From Flavobacteriales bacterium UBA2040 (GTDB taxonomy: Bacteria; Bacteroidota; Bacteroidia; Flavobacteriales_D; Crocinitomicaceae): 15,368 bases of DNA. The stretch spans positions 2,046 through 17,413 of the forward strand of contig DDBE01000078.1 of NCBI GenBank assembly GCA_002332715.1, read 5' to 3'. The translations under genes and the position numbers were made by a program. The notes below the pieces were generated by a model. That model worked only from the letters and a program-made list of their open reading frames with translations, made no database searches and was not told the DNA's origin. Below are positions 1 to 6,200 of this stretch, piece after piece; within the stretch, counting starts at the first letter, position 1; each line of letters begins with the position of its first letter.

Positions 1-122
1 TTCGGAAATGATCCGGCATCAAAAAGTTTGGAAGAATCACTTGTAACTTCTTGAGTATGCGCGTTCAAAATAACAAACAGTGCCAAAGTTGAACTGAATA
101 AAATGTGTAAATTATTCCTCAT
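1..122 (-). CDS. N-terminal fragment of a secreted protein, cut by the left edge
   Basis: Reading leftward from the ATG at 122-120, the frame is open to the window edge for 40 codons. It begins MRNNLHILFSSTLALFVILN and continues AHTQEVTSDSSKLFDAGSFP. This is a good signal peptide: a short basic start, a hydrophobic core of about 14 residues, and a likely cleavage site just before or after the HTQ stretch. The start overlaps the last 11 bases of the upstream glycoside hydrolase gene, so the two are very probably translated from one message. The mature part seen is too short to assign a family. By context (co-transcribed with a secreted glycosidase) it may be another carbohydrate-active or surface protein, but that is inference only. 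Confidence 0.6.
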   Translation of the reverse strand, partial: MRNNLHILFSSTLALFVILNAHTQEVTSDSSKLFDAGSFP

Positions 123-1470
123 TAAAAGGTTTTAGGTCTTGTTGGATAAATTGAACTTTTTTTACTGTACCGTCACCGTTCAGTTCATTCTGAACATAAA
201 AAGGGATGTTTGAATAAGCTACTTTTTTTCCGTCCGTCACAGAGATAAAAAGTCTATATCGACCTTCAATAACAGGTGCTTTCATGGTTACTTCAAATTT
301 ATTTTTACCCTTCAACTTACCTGGAATCAGAGGTGGCTTGTTTTCTGCATCACCTCCTGTTTTCAAATCTGTACTTTCAGGATAGAGCTCCCAAGAATAT
401 TTTAACTTATCGGTATTCTTATCGGTAGAATATACTTGGAAATTAAGTTTTTGAGATGGTGTTAAAATGACATTTTTATTAAAAGTTTGGTTGTCCATCC
501 TCAACGAATCAATGGATGGGCTGCGGTTTTCTGGATACTTCCCGGACCAATCCAAGGTTAGAGCGTCAATTGCTTCGGTTGGCAGGCCATCTTCCGTAAA
601 TACACCGTACCATGTACTCGTATATTCTTGTTTTTGGCCCCATAGAAAGGCAAACGAACCTATGCATTGATTTCTTTCTCCCCAAATGTATTTCTCGTAG
701 CGTTCTGTATAAACACTTGCTTTTTCTGTACTTGTTTGTTCGATGGATGATCCCCAGCGTGTCTTGGGGGACTCCCAATGTCCGTTTGGGCCCCATTCTG
801 TTATCATATATGGGCCATTGTAATTTCCATTTTTCAAAACACTCGCTACATTTCCAATATCGCCATAGGTGTTGATGCCGTATATGTCAATATCAGTCAT
901 TACTTCATTGATGAATTTTACCTTTTCGGCATTCGTACCTGCAGTTACGGTAGATGTTGGATGATTTGGATCCAATTCTTTAACCATTTTGGCAATGTCG
1001 TTCACTGCTTTCCAAACTTTGGTGTTGGAATAATTCAATTCATATTCATTTCCAATTCCCCACATCAATAGGGCAGGGTGGTCTTTGTATTTCAGAACAC
1101 CGGATTTGAAATTGTTTATTTGGGATTGAATTTTATCTTCATCGTTATAATCGAAACCATGCCGTTCGTGTTGAACCCACATACCCAACATGACTTTCAA
1201 TCCTTTTTTCTGAGCTTCATCTAAGACTTCTTGCGCATTTTCTAATCCCCAGGTGCGTATGGTGTTTCCCCCACAAGAGACGACTTCATCCATAAATTTT
1301 TCGCCACCTGCACCAAGCACATAAAAAGGTTTGTCATTCACATACAAATCCCATTGTTCCCCTGTTTTCTTCACAGTAACAATGTTAGTTTGAGCAAACG
1401 ACCATGAGACAAAAAAAATAGGAAGTACCGTTTTAACAGCGGAATTTATGCACGTTTGAACAAATCTCAT
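112..1470 (-). CDS. Secreted glycoside hydrolase, TIM-barrel (GH2/GH5/GH72-like)
   Basis: A 452-residue exported protein. Residues 1-27 form a signal peptide ending in SWSFAQ with no lipobox cysteine, so the product should be periplasmic or secreted. Residues about 30-310 look like a clan GH-A (beta/alpha)8 barrel. GGNTIRTWG (67-75) is the early barrel motif, WGIGNE (137-142) places the acid/base glutamate at E142, and TEWG (224-227) places the nucleophile at E225. An Ig-like or fibronectin-like beta domain follows from about 315 to the end. The opening (a 'VNDKPFYVLGAGG' segment followed by GGNTIRTWG) resembles GH72-type beta-1,3-glucanosyltransferases and GH2 catalytic domains, so a beta-glucan substrate is plausible but unproven. 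It is followed by another exported protein with overlapping ends. It lies 135 bases downstream of eda on the same strand, and a small dyad in that gap suggests its own control. The hydrolase class is fairly sure; family and substrate are not. Confidence 0.8.
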   Translation of the reverse strand: MRFVQTCINSAVKTVLPIFFVSWSFAQTNIVTVKKTGEQWDLYVNDKPFYVLGAGGEKFMDEVVSCGGNTIRTWGLENAQEVLDEAQKKGLKVMLGMWVQHERHGFDYNDEDKIQSQINNFKSGVLKYKDHPALLMWGIGNEYELNYSNTKVWKAVNDIAKMVKELDPNHPTSTVTAGTNAEKVKFINEVMTDIDIYGINTYGDIGNVASVLKNGNYNGPYMITEWGPNGHWESPKTRWGSSIEQTSTEKASVYTERYEKYIWGERNQCIGSFAFLWGQKQEYTSTWYGVFTEDGLPTEAIDALTLDWSGKYPENRSPSIDSLRMDNQTFNKNVILTPSQKLNFQVYSTDKNTDKLKYSWELYPESTDLKTGGDAENKPPLIPGKLKGKNKFEVTMKAPVIEGRYRLFISVTDGKKVAYSNIPFYVQNELNGDGTVKKVQFIQQDLKPFNEE

Positions 1471-1496
1471 AGTTATGAAGTCGTTAATTATGACTT

Positions 1497-1513
1497 ATTG
1501 TATTAATTACAAT
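1497..1513. promoter_or_regulatory. Possible operator dyad upstream of the glycosidase
   Basis: The sequence is ATTGTA, then TTAAT, then TACAAT: perfect 6-base arms around a 5-base centre. It sits 27-43 bases upstream of the glycoside hydrolase ATG at 1470, in the 135-base gap after eda. The size and symmetry suit a dimeric helix-turn-helix regulator site. In sequence this AT-rich, such a dyad can also occur by chance. No clear TAnnTTTG promoter element was found in this gap. Confidence 0.25.
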
Positions 1514-1605
1514 AATAACTTTTTTTTTTAAAATTTACAATAAAATATATCTAGAACCGTGGAATCTTATCAATATGAAGTCGAAGACACATGTTTACAT
1601 CTGAC

Positions 1606-2169
1606 TTATTTCATCATCCAAGATCCACCAACTGAAATTACATTTTTCAAGCTCAGGAATTCGTTGGCAGTTGCTTCGTTTACTCCGCCGGTAGGACAAA
1701 ATTGTACAGACGGGAATACGTTTCCATACGTTTTGAGGGCATCAATACCACCAAATAGATTCGCCGGAAAAAACTTGAGGGTATTCCAGCCCAATTGCAT
1801 GGCCATAATAATTTCACTTGGTGTGGCAACACCTGGAATGAAGGCAATTCCACTTTTTTCAAAAGCAGATGCTAAATTTGAATTAATTCCGGGGCTTACC
1901 ATAAAGTCAACACCAATTTGAATTGCTTTTTGGATTTGATCTTCATTTACGACAGTTCCAATACCAACGTCAATGACATCACCGTACTTTGTTTTGATCA
2001 TTTGTATAGCTTGAAAAGCTACCTCCGTTCTTAAAGTGACTTCGATACAATGCATGTCAGCCATCTGAAGCTTTTGAATAATCCCATCCACTTCGTTGAT
2101 ACTATTTATAGTAACCACAGGCACAACTTTGTGTTTGGATAATACACCAACGATATTGTTTTGACTCAT
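1606..2169 (-). CDS. eda: 2-keto-3-deoxy-6-phosphogluconate (KDPG) aldolase
   Basis: Cleaves KDPG to pyruvate and glyceraldehyde-3-phosphate, the last step of the Entner-Doudoroff pathway, in the cytosol. The 187-residue protein carries the class I aldolase signature. IEVTLRT (42-48) includes the general-base glutamate E43, GIGTV (69-73) is the next barrel strand, LKFFPA (131-136) has the Schiff-base lysine K132, CPTGG (158-162) forms the phosphate site, and VGGSW (180-184) comes near the end. It starts 6 bases after the edd stop, so it is the last gene of the zwf-pgl-edd-eda operon. It stops at GGSWMMK, whereas the E. coli enzyme continues about 20-25 residues past GGSW. The catalytic core is complete, so it is probably active, but the C-terminal helix is missing. 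I found no continuation of the tail in the other frames just downstream. The function is secure because of motifs and context. Confidence 0.93.
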   Translation of the reverse strand: MSQNNIVGVLSKHKVVPVVTINSINEVDGIIQKLQMADMHCIEVTLRTEVAFQAIQMIKTKYGDVIDVGIGTVVNEDQIQKAIQIGVDFMVSPGINSNLASAFEKSGIAFIPGVATPSEIIMAMQLGWNTLKFFPANLFGGIDALKTYGNVFPSVQFCPTGGVNEATANEFLSLKNVISVGGSWMMK

Positions 2170-2175
2170 AATACT

Positions 2176-3975
2176 TTATAAAAAACTAGCACCTTCTTCA
2201 CTTGAATTTACCAAGGTTCGCATATTGGTAAATAATTCTCTTCCTAATCCAAATACTGTTGAATTGTCTTTTGCATCGAATTCGCGATCTTCAATAGATT
2301 TATCTAAACACGTTAATTCACCACTTATAGCGTCAACTCGCACAATATCTCCGTTTCGAATTTTACCAATTAATCCGCCATCTCTTGCCTCAGGAGTGAC
2401 ATGAATAGCGGAAGGAATCTTCCCCGATGCCCCAGACATTCTGCCATCAGTTACTAGCGCCACTTTAAATCCGCGCTTTTGCAAAATGGTCAAGGAAGGA
2501 GTTAATTGATGTAATTCGGGCATTCCGTTTTGTTTGGGACCTTGGAAAGGGAGTATGGCCACAAAATCTTTGTCAAGATTACCCGCTTTGAATTCTTTGA
2601 TGAAATCTTCTTGCTCTTTGAAAACCAAAGCTGGAGCCTCAGTAACAAAGTATTCTTCAGAAACCGCTGACGTTTTCATAATGGAACGCCCGATATTACC
2701 TTGGAGGAACCTCAAACCGCCTTCCTTCGAGAAAGGATTAGTTACTGGACGCAAGATAGACTCATTTAAACTTAATTTTTGACCTTCCTGCCAAAGTATT
2801 TGGTCATTAATAATTTTTGGTTCTTGGGTGAATTTCTCTAATCCGAATCCAAGAACTGTATGGACATCTTGGTGCAAAAGATTGTTTTCCAACAATGTAT
2901 GCATCACGAACCCCATTCCACCAGCCGCATGAAAATGATTGATGTCGGCTGCTCCGTTCGGATAAACTTTGGTGAGTAAAGGAATTACCTTTGACAAATC
3001 GGAAAAATCTTGCCAATTCACTTTTATTCCCGCAGCATTGGCAATGGCAATAATATGTATGGTGTGATTCGTAGATCCACCAGTAGCTAATAATCCAATA
3101 ATTCCATTCGTGATCGCCTTTTCATCCAACAAAGTACCCAACCCGTCCTCAAATTTTTTGGATTTAGCTTTTTCAGCCATCACCTTCACAATTTCTTCGT
3201 TTAAAAGAGACCGTAGCTGAGTGCCTGGATTAACAAAACTAGAGCCGGGCAGCTGAAGACCCATTATTTCCATCAACATTTGGTTACTATTCGCCGTACC
3301 GTAGAACGTGCAAGTACCAGGAGAGTGATAAGAATCAGATTCTCCTTTCAATAATTCCTCGCGCGAAATTTTCCCTTCAGCGAAGTCTCTTCTGATACGC
3401 GCCTTTTCGTCGTTACTGATCCCAGTTTCCATTGGTCCTCCCGGAACAAAAGCTACGGGCAAATGGCCAAATTTCAAGGAACCCATCAATAGTCCAGGAA
3501 CAATTTTATCGCAAATTCCGAGATTCAAAACACTGTCAAACATGTTATGCGAAAGCCCTATTGCTGTTGACATGGCAATTACATCCCTGCTAAAGAGAGA
3601 CAATTCCATTCCGTCTTGACCTTGGGTTACACCATCACACATGGCAGGTACACCGCTGGCAACTTGAACTACAGCGTTGTGTTTTGTAGCGTATTTTCGC
3701 AATTCATGCGGATAGTCCTCAAAAGTTTTGTGTGCAGAGAGCATGTCGTTGTATGCTGTAATTACACCTATGTTAGGCACTATATCTTCCGATAGATTCT
3801 TTTTGTCCGTTGGTCCACATCCAGCAAAAGCATGAGCTAAATTGCCACAATGCAAATGAGATCGGTTGAAATCCACGTCAAATTGAGCACGCATTTGAGA
3901 CAGATAAAGGGCTCTTGACTCCTTACTTCGTTCAATTATTCGAGTTGTTACTTCTTGTATTTTTGGATGTATCAT
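2176..3975 (-). CDS. edd: 6-phosphogluconate dehydratase
   Basis: Dehydrates 6-phosphogluconate to 2-keto-3-deoxy-6-phosphogluconate, the committing step of the Entner-Doudoroff pathway. At 599 residues it has the normal length for the IlvD/Edd family. The likely iron-sulfur ligands are C113 (in PAMCDGVTQGQDG), C155 (in LGICDKIVPG) and C222 (in GTCTFYGTANSNQM). Other family blocks are NIGVITAYNDMLSAH (68-82), VAFVPGGPM (174-182) and DGRMSGASGKIPSA near the C-terminus. Edd is favoured over dihydroxyacid dehydratase because of the ASGVPAMCDGVTQGQ form of the motif and because its neighbours are zwf, pgl and eda. Its ATG overlaps the pgl stop by 4 bases (ATGA), a sign of translational coupling. 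The enzyme class carries an oxygen-sensitive [4Fe-4S] cluster. Gene composition looks less AT-rich than pgl and zwf next to it. Confidence 0.96.
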   Translation of the reverse strand: MIHPKIQEVTTRIIERSKESRALYLSQMRAQFDVDFNRSHLHCGNLAHAFAGCGPTDKKNLSEDIVPNIGVITAYNDMLSAHKTFEDYPHELRKYATKHNAVVQVASGVPAMCDGVTQGQDGMELSLFSRDVIAMSTAIGLSHNMFDSVLNLGICDKIVPGLLMGSLKFGHLPVAFVPGGPMETGISNDEKARIRRDFAEGKISREELLKGESDSYHSPGTCTFYGTANSNQMLMEIMGLQLPGSSFVNPGTQLRSLLNEEIVKVMAEKAKSKKFEDGLGTLLDEKAITNGIIGLLATGGSTNHTIHIIAIANAAGIKVNWQDFSDLSKVIPLLTKVYPNGAADINHFHAAGGMGFVMHTLLENNLLHQDVHTVLGFGLEKFTQEPKIINDQILWQEGQKLSLNESILRPVTNPFSKEGGLRFLQGNIGRSIMKTSAVSEEYFVTEAPALVFKEQEDFIKEFKAGNLDKDFVAILPFQGPKQNGMPELHQLTPSLTILQKRGFKVALVTDGRMSGASGKIPSAIHVTPEARDGGLIGKIRNGDIVRVDAISGELTCLDKSIEDREFDAKDNSTVFGLGRELFTNMRTLVNSSEEGASFL

Positions 3976-4646
3976 TCTGCGTAATAAACGTTTAATTCAT
4001 TTTTAGCACTCGAAAACTCTGAAATTGGCAATCCTTTATCCATTGAATTTTGCAGGATCTTTAACTTTTTCTTACCAAGAATCATTAATGCGTTATTTGT
4101 TGAACTTGACAACATTGTTTTATTACAGCTTATTCTTCTTGTTGGATGATTGGGAGCATATGCCGAGCCAATGTTTTTATTAGTGTCAGCAATTAGTTTA
4201 ATTGACTCTAAATCATTTGGAAAAATAGAAGCTGTATGTCCATCTTCACCCATTCCGAGCAAACAAAAATCAATGTGGGAGAAAAAAGAATTATAAGTCA
4301 AAGTTAGATGCTTTAGATTTTCTTCAAAATTAGAATCATTTAACACCATTGGCAAAACGTCAATTTCCATAATACTGTTCTCATTAAGAGAGTCCTTAAT
4401 TTTTGAATGATTATTGAATTCGCTATTGACAGGAACAAACCTTTCATCGACCAGTCCTATGTTAACTTTCGACCAATTAATTTCATAAGAACCTAAAGTT
4501 TTGTAGAGATTCAGTGGAGTGCTACCTCCAGATAAAAGAATATTAGACGTTCCTCGAGTTTCTATCGAATTAAGAAGAATATTTATTATGTACTTCGCGA
4601 GTTTTTTCTCTAATTTTTTTTGTGAATCAAATTGTTTCAATATCAT
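3972..4646 (-). CDS. pgl: 6-phosphogluconolactonase (DevB type)
   Basis: Hydrolyses 6-phosphoglucono-lactone, the product of Zwf, to 6-phosphogluconate. The 224-residue protein has the DevB/SOL family blocks in order: LLSGGSTPLNLY (37-48) for phosphate binding, GLVDERFVP (64-72), LLGMGEDGHTASIFP (129-143) with the conserved GMGEDGH core, and TRRISCNKTMLSSS (169-182). This is the soluble lactonase family and not the seven-bladed-propeller YbhE type. It overlaps the end of zwf by 20 bases and the start of edd by 4, so expression of all three should be coupled. It is rich in Lys, Asn and Ile, as is zwf. Glucosamine-6-phosphate deaminase is a related fold, but the GEDGHTAS motif and the context exclude it. 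Confidence 0.93.
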   Translation of the reverse strand: MILKQFDSQKKLEKKLAKYIINILLNSIETRGTSNILLSGGSTPLNLYKTLGSYEINWSKVNIGLVDERFVPVNSEFNNHSKIKDSLNENSIMEIDVLPMVLNDSNFEENLKHLTLTYNSFFSHIDFCLLGMGEDGHTASIFPNDLESIKLIADTNKNIGSAYAPNHPTRRISCNKTMLSSSTNNALMILGKKKLKILQNSMDKGLPISEFSSAKNELNVYYAE

Positions 4647-6117
4647 TTTTGTTCGATTTTGACCATTTGTGTTTTTCGTTCATAATTTGATCACCAGGAC
4701 CCCAAGATCCTGCATGATAAAGAATATTTTTCATTCCCGTTTTTTTCCAACTATTGGTAATTGATTCTATCCATTTCCAAGCTGCTTCTAATTCTTTTTG
4801 GTGCATAAAAAGAGTCTGTTGACCGCGTAATACATCAATGATAAGTCTTTCATATGCCTCTGGAAATCTTTCCTCAAAAGAATCTACATAATCTAACTTA
4901 AGACTAATGGGACGATATCGATAACCACCTGGGCCAGGCAATTTTGTCATTTGCACCAATTCTATTCTTTCCTCAGGTTGAAGTCGCATAATTAATTTAT
5001 TTCCTGGAATTTCTTCGTTCGCATCAAATACATTATGTCGAACTGATTTGAAATTAATTATAATTTCAGAGTAGCGCTTCGCCATTCGTTTTCCGGTGCG
5101 CATGTAAAAAGGCGTGCCTTTCCATCTCCAATTGTCAATAAATGCCTTTATTGCGACGAAAGTCTCGGTATTCGATTCATAATTGTCTATGTCTTCTAAA
5201 TAGGAAGGAACAGAGGCGTCATTGATTTTCCCGCGTGAATATTGTCCTCGAGCTGTTTGTGTAAGAACTGATTTATCGTTGAACATACGAAGTGAATTGA
5301 GGACTTTTAATTTTTCATTTCGTACTGATTCAGCTTCTAGTTTTGTTGGCGGTTCCATTGCAATTAAGCACAACAACTGCAATAAATGATTTTGTACCAT
5401 ATCGAGCAGAGCTCCACTTTTGTCATAATAATTGCCTCTTTTTTCTACGCCCAAACTTTCTGCAACGGTAATTTGAACTGAATCTATATCTTCCGAACTC
5501 CATGAATGCTCGAAAAGATGATTTGCAAAACGCAGCACCATTAAGTTTTGCACGGTTTCTTTGCCTAAATAGTGGTCTATTCTATAAATCTGTGATTCAC
5601 TAAAAGATTTGGTAATTTGTGTTTGAATTTCTTTAGATGATTTTAAACTAAACCCCAAAGGTTTTTCAAGAACAACTTTACTGTTTTTATTCAGAATTTT
5701 CGCTTTTTTGAGCATGGATGAAATTACACCAAATGCCGACGAAGGAGTCGATAAATAATATACATTTTGCCTTTCAGACGTATTATCTATAAATTCTTGT
5801 AAAGTCCGATATTCTTCGATTGTTGGCTTGGTAATAACAATAACTTTTATTTTTTTAAAAAATTCCTCTAATACGTTCTTTTCAATTTCATAATCAATTG
5901 AAGCTTCGATAAAGGTTTTAATGCTTGCCATTATATTTGATTCATTATTCGACGTGCGAGTAATGCAGCATATATTGAACTCCATCTTCAATTGTTTATC
6001 AGCGAAACGATGAAAAAGAGCTGGGTATATTTTTCGATATGCTAAATCACCATCGCCGCCGAATACAATGAAATTAAATGGAAGTATCTTTATTAGATTT
6101 TGAGATTTGTTTGTCAT
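4627..6117 (-). CDS. zwf: Glucose-6-phosphate 1-dehydrogenase
   Basis: Oxidises glucose-6-phosphate to 6-phosphoglucono-lactone while reducing NAD(P)+, feeding the Entner-Doudoroff pathway and supplying reducing power. At 496 residues it matches bacterial enzymes (about 490). The N-terminal dinucleotide-binding motif is FGGDGDLAYRK (19-29), a variant of the usual GASGDLA with GxxGDLA kept. EKPLG (151-155) and the active-site signature RIDHYLGKE (179-187), with the catalytic histidine, follow. The C-terminus has the usual AGSWGPGD end block. It is the first gene of zwf-pgl-edd-eda and starts 83 bases after the lptD stop, with a dyad directly upstream. Base use looks more AT-rich than edd. No 6-phosphogluconate dehydrogenase is adjacent, consistent with routing carbon to edd. 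Cofactor preference cannot be read from the sequence with confidence. Confidence 0.96.
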   Translation of the reverse strand: MTNKSQNLIKILPFNFIVFGGDGDLAYRKIYPALFHRFADKQLKMEFNICCITRTSNNESNIMASIKTFIEASIDYEIEKNVLEEFFKKIKVIVITKPTIEEYRTLQEFIDNTSERQNVYYLSTPSSAFGVISSMLKKAKILNKNSKVVLEKPLGFSLKSSKEIQTQITKSFSESQIYRIDHYLGKETVQNLMVLRFANHLFEHSWSSEDIDSVQITVAESLGVEKRGNYYDKSGALLDMVQNHLLQLLCLIAMEPPTKLEAESVRNEKLKVLNSLRMFNDKSVLTQTARGQYSRGKINDASVPSYLEDIDNYESNTETFVAIKAFIDNWRWKGTPFYMRTGKRMAKRYSEIIINFKSVRHNVFDANEEIPGNKLIMRLQPEERIELVQMTKLPGPGGYRYRPISLKLDYVDSFEERFPEAYERLIIDVLRGQQTLFMHQKELEAAWKWIESITNSWKKTGMKNILYHAGSWGPGDQIMNEKHKWSKSNKNDIETI

Positions 6118-6126
6118 ATGTACGAC

Positions 6127-6158
6127 TAAGGTAATTACTTTTAGTAATTTATACCTTA
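6127..6158. promoter_or_regulatory. Dyad / hairpin just upstream of zwf
   Basis: An inner dyad pairs AATTACT (6133-6139) with AGTAATT (6143-6149) around TTT. An outer pair, TAAGGT (6127-6132) with ACCTTA (6153-6158), extends it. The whole folds as a 13-pair stem with a 3-base loop and a 3-base bulge. It ends 9 bases before the zwf ATG at 6117. No T-run follows it in the direction of transcription, so it is not a standard intrinsic terminator for lptD. A regulator site for the Entner-Doudoroff operon or a 5'-leader hairpin controlling zwf translation are both possible. I see no TAnnTTTG box in the 83-base gap. Confidence 0.4.
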
Positions 6159-6200
6159 AGTAGGCAATAAAAGTTTTCTAAATCTACAATAAAAAAATTT

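Noticed and set aside
1560..1606. Frameshift at the end of eda hiding a normal C-terminus
   Set aside because: The frames after the stop do not resemble the usual Eda tail, so a simple frameshift does not explain the short end.
1559..1921. Open frame of 120 codons on the plus strand opposite eda
   Set aside because: It lies almost wholly antisense to the eda coding sequence and has no recognisable domain; the eda frame carries all catalytic motifs.
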